64,000 nt of DNA from Palsa-147 sp036513895 (lineage in GTDB: Bacteria > Acidobacteriota > Terriglobia > Acidiferrales > UBA7541), in the NCBI GenBank assembly GCA_036513895.1, contig DATBYF010000017.1:1-64000 (forward strand). Reading direction: 5' to 3'. Position 1 is the first letter of the stretch; every line of letters starts with the position of its first letter. The notes under the pieces were generated by a model. It had not been told where the DNA came from, made no database searches, and saw nothing but the letters and a program-made list of their open reading frames with translations. Of the stretch, positions 52,812 through 61,608 are shown one piece after another. The position numbers and the translations under genes were made by a program.

Positions 52812-52863
52812 AAGGCCCGAAAGGCCTCACCTCTGAAGAGGTGAGCTACATTAAGAGTTACAT
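52812..52863. repeat. palindromic intergenic repeat, copy 2
   Basis: AAGGCCCGAAAGGCCTCACCTC TGAA GAGGTGAGCTACATTAAGAGTTAC, near-identical to 52465-52512. It lies between the DUF4242 stop and the convergent kinase gene and could serve as a bidirectional terminator-like hairpin. Confidence 0.85.
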
Positions 52864-52876
52864 TGCGCGTGCGGGC

Positions 52877-55800
52877 CTAGCAAATGGGAGATGCGGCGTC
52901 GAGCAGCATCACTTCCTCAATAGCTTTTTCGAGCGGCATAGACCAACCATCCAACCAAGCCGTGGTGCCTGCGGTATTGATTAACGCCTGGCGCGCCGGA
53001 TCCAGAATAACTTCAAGTTTGGCCTGCTCCGTGGGCGTGAGCGGAGCGCCAATATTTTCGCGCAGCGCAGCAGCTGCGCCCGCGAGTCGCAGCGAACGCT
53101 CGGCTTGCGATTGAGCGGCGGCGGAGCACGCGAAACCCTCCAAGAGGCGAGCGATTCCGCGCTTGTGTTTCAGCTCCTGGAAAATTTTCAGGCTTTCGCG
53201 ATAGAAAGCGTGCGCCGTGGGGCAATCGCGCTGTTCGCGGGCAATATTTCCGAGATCGGCGAGCGAGCCGGCGATGCCCCAGCGATCATTGAGTTCCTGA
53301 AAAATTGCGAGGCTCTTCTCATACAAAATCTGGGCGGCTGCGAAATCACCTTGTTCGCGAGCGACATCGCCTTGAGAGTTGAGCGACCAGCCGACGCCGG
53401 TGCGATCTCCGAGATCGCGGAAGATTGCGAGGCACTCGGCGTAAAGCGAGCGCGCGCGGGAATAGTCGCCCTGCAATTTGACGACGCTGGCGAGATTACT
53501 GAGCGAACGAGCGACGGCTTTCTGGTCACCCAATCCGCGCCAGAGGATCAAGCCTTCTTCGAACAGCGAGTGCGCGAGTGCGAGATCGCCCTGATCGCGA
53601 GCGAGAACAGCGAGGGCGTTTACGCCGACGGCTGCGCCTTGGTTGTCATGCAGTTCACGGGCGATTGAAAGACTTTCGCCGATCAAAACATTTCCCGAGG
53701 TGTAGTCTCCTTGTTCGGTGGCGAGTATGCCTGCCGAAAAAGCGGCGCGCGCGCGAAGCTTCGTGCGAGCAGCGGCGGCTGGGATTTTGAGGAGCTTGCC
53801 GAGGCTGTCCCTGCCTTCGGCGAAGTACTCGCGTGTCTCCCAGAAACGAAAAAGGGCCGCGCCGAGACGCAGGCCCCACTCGGCATCTTTGGTTTCTGCA
53901 AGCCATTCGAGGGCGGCGCGAAAATTGTCATGATCCAGCGTGAAGCGTTCGAGCCACTCGAACCCTTGCGCTGAGGTCTGATCCGTAGCAACTTCTTCCG
54001 CCAGTACCAGGAAATAAGCAGCATGGGCGCGCTTGGTGGAGAGTTCCTCGGCGCTCAGCTGCAATTTTTCGCGAGCATATTCGCGAATCGTTTCCAGCAT
54101 TAAAAAACGCGATTCGCCGTTGGGCTGCTCGAGCTGCTGCATCAGGCTTTTGTCCACCATGGATGCCATGCCGTCGAGCAGATCCAAATCGAGATCGGAC
54201 TTGGTGTCGCATACAGCTTCTACGCCTTCCAGAGTGCAACCCCTTACGAACACCGATAATCTTCGGAAAAGTTTCTGCTCGGCGGGAGTCAGGAGATCGT
54301 AGCTCCAGTCAATCGCGGAGCGAAGAGTTTGCTGGCGCTGCGGCAGATCGCGCGCGCCGCCAGTTAGGAGTTGCATGCGGCTGGCCAGGCGCGTGCGGAT
54401 GGAAGAGAGCGAGAGAACTTTGATTCGGGCGGCTGCCAGCTCGATGGCGAGAGGCAGACCATCGAGTTGTGCGCAGATTTCGGTGACGGCGGATGCATTT
54501 TCGCGATTGAGCGCAAAGTCCGGCTTTACGGCGGCAGCGCGTTGTACGAATAGCGCGACTGCCGGGCACTGTGAAACTATCTCGAGCGAAGGCATTGACC
54601 GCGAATCGGGAAGCGCAAGGGGCGGCACGGGGAATTCGTGTTCTCCGTAGACGTGCAATGCGGCGCGACTGGTGACCAGAATTTTGAGATGGGGACCCAT
54701 CGCCAAGATTTCCGCGAGAATCGGAGCAGCCGCCATTAAGTGTTCAAAGTTGTCGAGCACGAGAAGCATCGGCGCGCGCGATGTTTCCTGTAAATGCTTC
54801 TTGAGGATTTCCAGGGGCGATTGGCCGCCGGCTTCGCGGATCGCTAATGTCTGGATGATCGCGGAGGGGACGAGGCTTGGATCGCTTATCGGAGAGAGCG
54901 GAACGAAGTGAGTGCCGCCGGGGAAATTGTCCACGAGACCGATTGCGACTTGAACCCCGAGACGCGTTTTTCCGATGCCGCCTGGACCGGTGACCGTCAG
55001 CAGGCGGATATTGTGACTAAGCAGGAGTTCCTTGGCGGCTGCTATTTCTTTTTCGCGCCCCACGAACCCGGTGCGCTGCATAGGAATATTGATTTGGCGA
55101 TTCTCGGCCTGGGTAACTGGCTTTTCCGAGAAGCGATGGCGCATGGCTGCGAGTTCGTTAGCGAGGTCTCGGGTTGCGGCGTAGCGCTTGTCTGGTTCTT
55201 TTGCCAGGCATCTATCAATGGCCCAACAGAGAGGAGCGGGAGCGTCCGGACATTGCACGCCAATCGGATCTGGCTGTTCTTTAAGAATCGCGACCATTGT
55301 CTCGGTTGCGGTGCTGCGTCGAAAAGCTCGTTTGCCGGTTACCATTTCGTAGAGCACCAGGCCGAAGGAGAACTGGTCTGAGCGGAAATCCGTCTGGCCA
55401 TAACTGGCCTGTTCGGGCGACATGTATTGAACTGTTCCTAGAAACTGACCGGGTTGAGTCTGCCACGCGGACATGGTGTTGGCGTCCGGAAGATCGCCGC
55501 TGGGCGCCACGAATTTTGCGAGGCCAAAGTCGAGGATTTTAGCGAGGCCGTCGCTGGAGATCATGACGTTGGCGGGCTTTATGTCCCTGTGGGCGATGCC
55601 TGCTTCATGCGCTTTCGCCAGCCCCTCGGCAATTTGAGCGGCAATTTCGATCACTTTGCGTATTGGCAGCGCGCCGGCGGCAAGGAGCTCGCGCAATGTC
55701 TTGCCGTCGATCAGCTCCATCGCAATGTAGTGAGTGGAACCGTCCTGTCCGAGTTCGTAGATGGTGATGATATTGGGGTGGTTGAGTGCGGATGCGGAGC

Positions 55801-55981
55801 GCGCTTCTCGCTCGAAACGGCGCAGACCCTCGTCATCGGAGGAGAATGCCTCGGGCAGAATTTTGATGGCGACGTCGCGGTTCAGGCGCGAATCGCGCGC
55901 GCGATAGACCTCGCCCATGCCGCCGGCGCCGAGCGGAGCGACGATTTCGTAGTGAGCAAGTTTAGTGCCTGGAGCCAGCAT
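52877..55981 (-). CDS. Ser/Thr protein kinase fused to STAND ATPase and TPR domains
   Basis: 1034 residues. The kinase domain (~11-275) has a complete set of motifs: Gly loop GAGGMGEVY, VAIK Lys, HRDIKPANV, DFGLAK and SPEQ. Residues ~300-640 are an NB-ARC/AfsR-like STAND ATPase with Walker A GPGGIGKTRLGV and a LVLDNFEHL Walker B, followed by RLASRMQLLTGG and a winged-helix-like segment. Residues ~690-1000 are TPR units (SLGKLLKIPAAAARTKLRARAAFSAGILATEQGDYTSGN). It is a cytoplasmic signalling protein combining phosphorylation and oligomerising-ATPase modules; the input and target are unknown. Confidence 0.93.
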   Translation of the reverse strand: MLAPGTKLAHYEIVAPLGAGGMGEVYRARDSRLNRDVAIKILPEAFSSDDEGLRRFEREARSASALNHPNIITIYELGQDGSTHYIAMELIDGKTLRELLAAGALPIRKVIEIAAQIAEGLAKAHEAGIAHRDIKPANVMISSDGLAKILDFGLAKFVAPSGDLPDANTMSAWQTQPGQFLGTVQYMSPEQASYGQTDFRSDQFSFGLVLYEMVTGKRAFRRSTATETMVAILKEQPDPIGVQCPDAPAPLCWAIDRCLAKEPDKRYAATRDLANELAAMRHRFSEKPVTQAENRQINIPMQRTGFVGREKEIAAAKELLLSHNIRLLTVTGPGGIGKTRLGVQVAIGLVDNFPGGTHFVPLSPISDPSLVPSAIIQTLAIREAGGQSPLEILKKHLQETSRAPMLLVLDNFEHLMAAAPILAEILAMGPHLKILVTSRAALHVYGEHEFPVPPLALPDSRSMPSLEIVSQCPAVALFVQRAAAVKPDFALNRENASAVTEICAQLDGLPLAIELAAARIKVLSLSSIRTRLASRMQLLTGGARDLPQRQQTLRSAIDWSYDLLTPAEQKLFRRLSVFVRGCTLEGVEAVCDTKSDLDLDLLDGMASMVDKSLMQQLEQPNGESRFLMLETIREYAREKLQLSAEELSTKRAHAAYFLVLAEEVATDQTSAQGFEWLERFTLDHDNFRAALEWLAETKDAEWGLRLGAALFRFWETREYFAEGRDSLGKLLKIPAAAARTKLRARAAFSAGILATEQGDYTSGNVLIGESLSIARELHDNQGAAVGVNALAVLARDQGDLALAHSLFEEGLILWRGLGDQKAVARSLSNLASVVKLQGDYSRARSLYAECLAIFRDLGDRTGVGWSLNSQGDVAREQGDFAAAQILYEKSLAIFQELNDRWGIAGSLADLGNIAREQRDCPTAHAFYRESLKIFQELKHKRGIARLLEGFACSAAAQSQAERSLRLAGAAAALRENIGAPLTPTEQAKLEVILDPARQALINTAGTTAWLDGWSMPLEKAIEEVMLLDAASPIC

Positions 55982-56112
55982 GCTGTTCGGAAGATTATAA
56001 CGTCAAGCGAGCAATCGTGCGGTTCGTTCAGCGCTTTCTTGAACATATGCAGAACTTGCGGCGGACATGAGCACGCTGAGTTCTCGTCGAAGAGAGCGAA
56101 GAAAGATTCTTC

Positions 56113-56135
56113 GGCGGACCTACGTCAGGTCCGCC
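56113..56135. repeat. 9-bp perfect inverted repeat
   Basis: GGCGGACCT (56113-56121) with AGGTCCGCC (56127-56135), 5-nt loop, between the HdeD-like gene end and the kinase start. No T-run follows. Confidence 0.6.
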
Positions 56136-56198
56136 TCAGAGTGACTCCGCAGAGAGCGAAGGCCTGGTGAGACGATGGCTCGCGTTCGCAGAGTTGGG

Positions 56199-56747
56199 CT
56201 AGGGATTGACCGGCGCAAGACGTCTTGCGGCGAGACTGATCATTAGACGCGTTGTGCCGGTGAAGATCATGCTGATTCCGACCAGTGTCCCGATCACCCA
56301 CAACGAGCTCGAGGGCCATTGCCTCCAAACCAGCAGGCCGAGAATCAAGGTGACAATGCCGTCCATCAGAAGCCAGCCAGATTCTCCCGCGTGACGGTTT
56401 TGAAAATAGGCCGCCAAGTCCAATATGCCTTCGGCCAGGAAGAAAATTGCCAGGGCCAGTGTGAGTCCGGCAACCCCTATGGCAGGATTCATCAGAAAAT
56501 ATATCCCGACGATCAAGTAAAGAATCGCGACGAGAAGCTTCCAAAGTATGCTGCCGGCGCCTTTCGACTGGAAGGCGTGGATAAATTGAAAACCGCCGCT
56601 GAGGGTAATCAGCCAGCCGATGACAATCACCACGCCGAGCGACGTGGCCAACGGGAGGGAGATTGCCAGAAAACCGAAGACGATGAGAACAATGGCCCAT
56701 ACGATTGAAGGTCCGGAGCCCAAGCTCGAAAGTCTCGTCTCTTCCAT
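56199..56747 (-). CDS. HdeD-family membrane protein
   Basis: 182 residues from ATG 56747, chosen because AGGAGG sits 9 bp upstream; the frame continues to 56807 without a signal. Six short membrane helices in three hairpins (IVWAIVLIVFGFLAISLPLATSLGVVIVIGWLITLSGGFQFI, LLVAILYLIVGIYFLMNPAIGV) match the HdeD/DUF308 family, linked to acid or stress tolerance. Inferred role: an inner-membrane stress protein. It is on the minus strand upstream of the kinase gene; a palindrome lies between them. Confidence 0.85.
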   Translation of the reverse strand: MEETRLSSLGSGPSIVWAIVLIVFGFLAISLPLATSLGVVIVIGWLITLSGGFQFIHAFQSKGAGSILWKLLVAILYLIVGIYFLMNPAIGVAGLTLALAIFFLAEGILDLAAYFQNRHAGESGWLLMDGIVTLILGLLVWRQWPSSSLWVIGTLVGISMIFTGTTRLMISLAARRLAPVNP

Positions 56748-56971
56748 GACTGGATTCCTCCTTGCAGTTAGGGGATTTGCGGATGGCCTGGAAAAAGCTA
56801 ATAACACAAATGCGTCAAAATTGTTAGAACAATGGAACGCGCCACGCTGTGGATACGCTCACGCTCGGGAGAGGCATGAGAGCACGATCTTAAAATAGAG
56901 CGTGAATTAAGTCCGGATTTCAAACCGCAACTGCACGACGAGCCTTGCTCGAAACGCACGAGCCGCGTTTT

Positions 56972-57508
56972 TTAATTGTTGCCTCTACGTTTACAGGCTA
57001 GATGATCTGCTTCGATCCATTTCAGTTCTGCGGTTTTGCTGATTTGCCAATCCACTGTGAACGTGTCCGGAGCGGTGATGTAGTATCGGAAACGGTTGGC
57101 GGCGTAGGGAGCTTTTGCGTCTTGTGAGAGGGAAGAGGTCATGGTCAGGACTCGGTCTTGCCATCCATCTTCGCTGGTGTAGATGGCGGCGCCGAAGTTG
57201 TTGGCATCGAACTCGACGAGGCGTTTTTGCTGAGGGTCAAAGCCGATCAGGTATTTCGCTAAATACCCGGTCGCCGGTTGAATATCCTGCTCGGTGAGTT
57301 CAAGCCATTTGCCGCCAAGAATCGTGGTTCCGGTAAACGTGGCTTTGTGGACCTGAGCGTTACGGAACGTTCCTTCGCAGTCCCATGTGCCTGCGAACTG
57401 GAACCCGTCCGGCGGAATGGCGGAGAGTGGCTTACTCTCTTGCGTGAATGCGCTAGAAATCGAGGCCCATAAAAACAGGCATAAGAGACAGCCATAAACG
57501 ATCCGCAT
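56972..57508 (-). CDS. exported DUF1579-like protein
   Basis: 178 residues from ATG 57508 (MRIVYGCLLCLFLWASISSAFTQ is a signal peptide); the longer frame to 57664 lacks one and overlaps the GAF gene end. The mature chain begins FAGTWDCEGTFRNAQVHKATFTG and continues as antiparallel strands (EDGWQDRVLTMTSSL...RFRYYITAPDTFTVDWQIS), which resembles the DUF1579 lipocalin-like fold. The function is unknown; such proteins may bind a small lipophilic ligand. It is separated by 127 bp from the GAF gene. Confidence 0.72.
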   Translation of the reverse strand: MRIVYGCLLCLFLWASISSAFTQESKPLSAIPPDGFQFAGTWDCEGTFRNAQVHKATFTGTTILGGKWLELTEQDIQPATGYLAKYLIGFDPQQKRLVEFDANNFGAAIYTSEDGWQDRVLTMTSSLSQDAKAPYAANRFRYYITAPDTFTVDWQISKTAELKWIEADHLACKRRGNN

Positions 57509-57635
57509 GGATGAGCCTCGCGATTTGTAGATAAGAGCAATAATTTCGTTATTCAGATTTGAATCGCTCGGATTGTAGCGTTGACGAGTGGCGTTGCAAG
57601 ACCATTTCTTTCGGTTAGTCCCAATCCGCGGACGA

Positions 57636-58106
57636 TTACTTTTTTCCGAGGTAATTTGCGACAATCGCGGCGCAGGCCTCCACGAAGTCCTGATCCGCTT
57701 TGGTAAAGGTGCCGGCGAAGTAGCTCTCGATATCCAGCTCGGCAGCGAGCTTGGCCTTCACGAGGATGGGAACAACGATTTCACATTTCACGAGAGGCGA
57801 GCCTGCGAGATAACGCGGATCGGCAGTGACGTCGTGAACGACTACGGTTTGGCCGCTCCTGGCGGCGGCGCCGCAGAGTCCCGTGTCGAGGGGGATGCGA
57901 AGATTGGGAGTGAAGCTGCCGACGAAAGGGCCGATGACCAGGATGCCGGAGTCTGCCGGATCGACGAGGTAAAAACCGACCCAGTTGTAGCGGGTCATCT
58001 TTTCGTGCAGACGCTGTGAGATGCGCTCCATGATGGATTTCGGCGTGGGAGCAGTCAAAGCGAGGCTCTGAAATTCGCGGAGAAGGTCTTCGTGGACGGG
58101 CATCAT
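57636..58106 (-). CDS. GAF-domain protein, fRMsr-like
   Basis: 156 residues from ATG 58106. One GAF domain spans nearly the whole chain: YNWVGFYLVDPADSGILVIGPFVG, then IPLDTGLCGAAARSGQTVVVHDVTADPRYLAGSPLVKCEIVVPIL, the layout of free methionine-(R)-sulfoxide reductase relatives. Of the Cys residues of true fRMsr, one in GLCG and one in VKCE are visible and the third is not, so catalytic activity is uncertain; it could be a ligand-binding sensor instead. It stands alone between a DUF1579-like gene and the ArsR regulator. Confidence 0.8.
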   Translation of the reverse strand: MMPVHEDLLREFQSLALTAPTPKSIMERISQRLHEKMTRYNWVGFYLVDPADSGILVIGPFVGSFTPNLRIPLDTGLCGAAARSGQTVVVHDVTADPRYLAGSPLVKCEIVVPILVKAKLAAELDIESYFAGTFTKADQDFVEACAAIVANYLGKK

Positions 58107-58235
58107 GTTTTGGGCCTCGTGTCGAGCGGCGTGGTTTTGGTGGTGCGTGATGCTCGGCTGGTTTCTAAAGATTAGCATACGGAGCTGGCGGAATTTCGTG
58201 CGAGAAGTTCAGAGCGGGTCTGTTCTGCGCGATTC

Positions 58236-58275
58236 TCGAAAATGCGCCGTACGAAAGTCGATGCGGCGCAGCAGG
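58236..58275. repeat. REP-like palindromic element, copy 1
   Basis: TGCGCCGTACGAAAGTCGATGCGGCGCA; arms TGCGCCG (58243-58249) and CGGCGCA (58264-58270). It shares ACGAAAGTCG and the flanks GAAAATG/GCAGCAGG with a second copy near 60421. Both are intergenic. Confidence 0.7.
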
Positions 58276-58281
58276 ATGTGG

Positions 58282-58980
58282 TCAAACCTTTAGGCCGAAT
58301 CGATTGTGCATTTCGCGGCGGCCTGCGCGTGTGACGTTTAACACACGACTGGCGAGATCCTGGACGACCCATTTTTGTTTTAGCGCGACTTTCAGCAGAG
58401 CTGCGCCAAAAGCGCCGCCGATATGGGGCCGGCGTTCGCTCCAATCCACACAGGCGAATGCGAAGCGGCGGCGGAGCGCTCGAGTTGCGCCAACGTCGAT
58501 TCCGAGGGCGGCGCATGCTTGCGTTCCACGGGGCGTGAGATCGTAAGCTTGGCCCTCTGGCGAAGCTTCGGTGAGCCAGCCTAGAGCGGTGAGGCGGTCG
58601 TGGAGCGAAACGCCTAGGGCGCCGGCGATGTGATCGTAGCAAGTGCGCGCGGCGCGCAAACCGACTGGCGTATTGGGTACGAATGGGGAACGAGTTGTGC
58701 CGGCAAGAACGCTGAGCGATTCGAGCGCGGCAGCGACGCTAGGTCCTTCCAAACTGTAGTAGCGGTGCTTTCCTTGAGGGAACGCTTTCACCAATCGCAG
58801 CGCGTTTAGGCGATGCAAGTGGGCGCTTGCGGTGGACGGACTTACCTTGGCGACGATCGCCAGCTCGGTGCTGGTGCGCGCGCGACCATCGAGAAGGCAA
58901 TAGAGCATGCGCGACCGCGCCGGCTCACCGATGGCAGCGGCGATTGATGCGACTGAGGAGTCATCGGCGTTGACATTCAC
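58282..58980 (-). CDS. ArsR-family winged-helix regulator
   Basis: 232 residues from GTG 58980. An N-terminal ArsR-type winged helix (IGEPARSRMLYCLLDGRARTSTELAIVAKVSPSTASAHLHRLNALRLVKAFPQGKHRYYSL) is followed by a longer C-terminal half with several Cys and His (RTCYDHIAGAL, GTQACAALG, CVDWSERRPHIGG) that may sense metal or a small molecule. No classical ArsR Cys-x-Cys site is visible in the recognition helix. It faces the NIPSNAP and PEP-mutase-like genes across a 205-bp region, the usual layout for a regulator of those genes. Confidence 0.85.
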   Translation of the reverse strand: MNVNADDSSVASIAAAIGEPARSRMLYCLLDGRARTSTELAIVAKVSPSTASAHLHRLNALRLVKAFPQGKHRYYSLEGPSVAAALESLSVLAGTTRSPFVPNTPVGLRAARTCYDHIAGALGVSLHDRLTALGWLTEASPEGQAYDLTPRGTQACAALGIDVGATRALRRRFAFACVDWSERRPHIGGAFGAALLKVALKQKWVVQDLASRVLNVTRAGRREMHNRFGLKV

Positions 58981-59185
58981 GCTTCGATGGTAAACGAATC
59001 ATTGAATTGGATCAAGTGGGATACTGCCGGGGATGGAACCGAGAGTTTTATTGGCCGGAAGCCTGACACGCCGTGAGGCGATTACTCTGGCGGCGACGCT
59101 AGTTTCGGCGAATGCAGCGGGAGGCGCGAAGCTTGCGCTCGGTTGCGATCATTTAGCGGCGGGATCCGATACCGGGAGGAGAAAA
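58981..59185 (+). promoter_or_regulatory. divergent promoter region with candidate operator
   Basis: Between the ArsR gene and the NIPSNAP start. An imperfect palindrome TTGA-ATTGGA-TCAA (59002-59015) is the best operator candidate by eye. The frame running from 59033 into the NIPSNAP gene is not used because GGGAGGAG precedes ATG 59186. Confidence 0.3.
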
Positions 59186-59530
59186 ATGAACATTATTTGC
59201 TTCATTCGCTACCAAATCGATCCGTTTCAGAGAGAACAGTTCAAGAAGTATGCCGAGAATTGGGGGCGCATTATTCCTCGATGCGGCGGACAACTTGTGG
59301 GATATTTTCTTCCTTACGAAGGGACGAACGATGTTGCGTGGGGATTGATTCGATTCGAGAGCCTCACGGCCTATGAAAAATATAGAGCGCGCTTGCGGAC
59401 AGATCCGGAAGCGCGGGAGAATTTCGCCATGGCACAGACAAACCAACTGATTCTCCGCGAAGAGAGAAACTTCGTCGAGGTGGTTGATGGAACTTTCGGA
59501 CTTCCTGCCGCACTTGTGGGGCCGGCGTGA
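59186..59530 (+). CDS. NIPSNAP-family protein
   Basis: 114 residues, ATG 59186 with GGGAGGAGAAAA directly upstream. A dimeric alpha-beta barrel of the NIPSNAP/EthD kind: MNIICFIRYQIDPFQREQFKKYAENW, GYFLPYEGTNDVAWGLIRFESLTAYEKYRARLRTDPEA. The biochemical role of the family is uncertain. It overlaps the next gene by 4 bp (GTGA), so the two are translationally coupled and under likely control of the divergent ArsR regulator. Confidence 0.88.
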   Translation: MNIICFIRYQIDPFQREQFKKYAENWGRIIPRCGGQLVGYFLPYEGTNDVAWGLIRFESLTAYEKYRARLRTDPEARENFAMAQTNQLILREERNFVEVVDGTFGLPAALVGPA

Positions 59531-60363
59531 GCGGAGGCGGCGTGGTGACGCAAGCGGAAAAGGGACGGGCGTTTCGAGCGCTTCATGAGCGCGCTGGCGC
59601 GTTTATTATCCCGAATCCATGGGATGCCGGCAGTGCGCGGCTTCTCGCACACCTGGGATTTGAAGCGCTGGCTACCACGAGCATGGGCTACGCTTTCTCC
59701 ATCGGGAAGCTGGACACGACTCTTAGCCGCGATGAGGCGTTGACGAACGCGGCGGCGATCGCGTCGGCCACTTCGCTGCCGGTTAGCGCTGACCTCGAGA
59801 ACGGATACGGAGATGCGCCTGAGATTGTTGCCGAAACTATCAGGCTTGCGGGCGAGACGGGAATTGTTGGCGGGTCGATCGAAGATGCCAGCGGGCTAGC
59901 GGACGATCCGATTTACGAGTTGGGACAGGCGATTGACCGAGTACGCGCGGGTGTGGCGGCGGCGCGTGCGCTGCCATTTATGTTCACGGTGACTGCGCGG
60001 GCGGAGAATTATTTGCACGGGCGGCCGGATCTGAGGGACACAATCAAGCGGCTGCAGGCGTATCAAGAGGCGGGTGCGGATGTTTTGTATGCGCCTGCGC
60101 TGGAGACGAAGGAGGATATTGTCGCGGTGATTCGATCTGTGGACCGGCCGGTGAACGTGCTGATGGGATTGCGGGGAGTTCAACTGAGTCTTGCTGAACT
60201 TTCGGCGATTGGCGTTAGGCGCGTGAGTGTGGGGAGTTCACTGTGTCGCGCGGCGCTGGGGGCTTTGCTTCGAGGGGCGCGGGAGATGCGGGAGCGGGGG
60301 ACATTTACGTTTGCGGCTGAAGCGGCGAGTTCGAGAGAGATCAGCGCGATTTTGGGGGAATGA
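59527..60363 (+). CDS. isocitrate lyase / PEP mutase family enzyme
   Basis: 278 residues from GTG 59527. (beta/alpha)8 barrel with IPNPWDAGSARLLAHLGFEALATTSMG, SADLENGYGD (the acidic metal-binding loop), GGSIEDAS and a VTARAEN strand. These are the features of the PEP mutase/isocitrate lyase superfamily, in particular the short members annotated as carboxyvinyl-phosphonate phosphorylmutase-like or oxaloacetate decarboxylase-like. The Cys of the isocitrate lyase KKCGH loop is absent, so it is not isocitrate lyase itself. The substrate is not deducible. Coupled to the NIPSNAP gene. Confidence 0.88.
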   Translation: MSGGGVVTQAEKGRAFRALHERAGAFIIPNPWDAGSARLLAHLGFEALATTSMGYAFSIGKLDTTLSRDEALTNAAAIASATSLPVSADLENGYGDAPEIVAETIRLAGETGIVGGSIEDASGLADDPIYELGQAIDRVRAGVAAARALPFMFTVTARAENYLHGRPDLRDTIKRLQAYQEAGADVLYAPALETKEDIVAVIRSVDRPVNVLMGLRGVQLSLAELSAIGVRRVSVGSSLCRAALGALLRGAREMRERGTFTFAAEAASSREISAILGE

Positions 60364-60422
60364 GGCGGGACGGGCGAGCGCTAATGTCCATCGGCGGAAT
60401 TTCTTTTCTCTTGCATTGAAAT

Positions 60423-60444
60423 GCCGCACGAAAGTCGGTGCGGC
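60423..60444. repeat. REP-like palindromic element, copy 2
   Basis: GCCGCAC (60423-60429) with GTGCGGC (60438-60444) around GAAAGTCG. It shares core and flanks with 58236-58275. Confidence 0.7.
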
Positions 60445-60529
60445 GCTACAGGGGATAGATCGCGTCGTCGCACTGAACTAATGAGGTGTGTGGACTATAA
60501 TGGCCCGGAGATTTGAGTGGGAGGAAGCG

Positions 60530-60733
60530 ATGAAACCAGATCGAGTGGAAGTTTCGTGGGATGCAGAGAAATCGAAGTGGACGGTGCGAATACAAATTGG
60601 CGAAGAGGTGATTCATCGGTATTGCGATTCGCCGAGGAATGCGGATGAGGCGGCGCTTCGCGCGGCGGCCGCGAAAACTGTGGCGGATGAAGGTTACGAG
60701 GCGGACCCCGCTAAAATTACGATACGTCGCTAG
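60530..60733 (+). CDS. small hypothetical protein
   Basis: 67 residues from ATG 60530, which has GGGAGGAAG 5 bp upstream; the upstream in-frame extension to 60488 lacks such a site. Short beta strands (VEVSWDAEKSKWTVRIQIGEEVIHRYC) are followed by a helix and a charged end. No family is recognised with confidence. The codon pattern and the strong ribosome site support a real gene. Confidence 0.6.
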   Translation: MKPDRVEVSWDAEKSKWTVRIQIGEEVIHRYCDSPRNADEAALRAAAAKTVADEGYEADPAKITIRR

Positions 60734-60885
60734 TTGCTAAACTCGCGGGAATCAACTGTATTCCTTATTTCGGATTTCTGTTTTCGTACACATGTTTGCC
60801 GGAGTGAGGGAATCGAGGCTGAATCTGGCAGATAGTCGCGATTGACTGCAGTGCCCATGAAGTGCAGATGCAGATCGCTACAGGG

Positions 60886-61608
60886 TTAGCGCAGGATCCA
60901 TTCGGTTGGTTTTTCGGTGAAATGGAAGTCGCAGCGCTGGCTTGGAGTGTTTGGCCAATCCACGCGGACCACGCGGGCTTTTCCGACGAGCTTACCGCCA
61001 TTTGAAGGTGAATGGACATCGACAATGGCGCTTTCTTTTAGCGGCACACTGCAGGCAGAAAGAAAGTCATTGGCGCCCACATTTTCTGTAACCACGTCCA
61101 ATATGAAGGGCCGGCTGTTCGAATCCGTGCCGCGGAGCGTTAGGGCGATTTTTAAGTGGACGCGCGGCTCGGCGGGGCGATCGCGCTTGCGGCCTGCGAC
61201 GAGCTGCGCGAGTGTTTTCTTGAGGCTCTCGATATCGACTGGCTTTTGAAAAAAAGCCTTGGTACCGAGACTTTCGCAGAATGCTTTGTCTTCATCGCCG
61301 GTTTTACCGGAGACAATGACGATCGGTATCCCTTGCGTGAAGGTGAGAGAAGCGAGCGTCTGGCAAACTTCGAAGCCCGAGTAACCGGGCATGGAAAGAT
61401 CTAGAAGGATCGCGTCGGGGCGACTCTGGAGCGCGAGGGCGAGAGCATCTTCGGGCGAGCCTGTATCCACGATGTCGTAGGAGTCCTTGAGGCGGAAACG
61501 CATCACTTTTCGCACGGCTTCGTCATCGTCAATAACGAGTAGCCGCGGCAGTCCACTGACGGCCGATTTCGACTGTGGATCAGCTATTTTTGTGTCTGCT
61601 TTCAGCAT
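60886..61608 (-). CDS. response regulator receiver with C-terminal PilZ-like domain
   Basis: 240 residues. The receiver domain (~20-140) has DDD (LLVIDDDEAVRKV), phospho-acceptor Asp in AILLDLSMPGYSG, the Ser/Thr in IVSGKTG and Lys in FFQKPVD. The C-terminal ~95 residues (RDRPAEPRVHLKIALTLRGTDSNSRPFILDVVTENVGANDFLSACSVPLKESAIV) look like a PilZ-type beta-barrel, here without the RxxxR motif clearly preserved, so c-di-GMP binding is uncertain. Its start overlaps the hybrid kinase end by 29 bp, so it is the likely partner regulator. Confidence 0.85.
   Translation of the reverse strand: MLKADTKIADPQSKSAVSGLPRLLVIDDDEAVRKVMRFRLKDSYDIVDTGSPEDALALALQSRPDAILLDLSMPGYSGFEVCQTLASLTFTQGIPIVIVSGKTGDEDKAFCESLGTKAFFQKPVDIESLKKTLAQLVAGRKRDRPAEPRVHLKIALTLRGTDSNSRPFILDVVTENVGANDFLSACSVPLKESAIVDVHSPSNGGKLVGKARVVRVDWPNTPSQRCDFHFTEKPTEWILR

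Noticed and set aside
61100..61140. tRNA-like GTTCGAATCC near 61115
   Set aside because: Lies inside a response-regulator coding sequence; no acceptor or anticodon arms fold around it.
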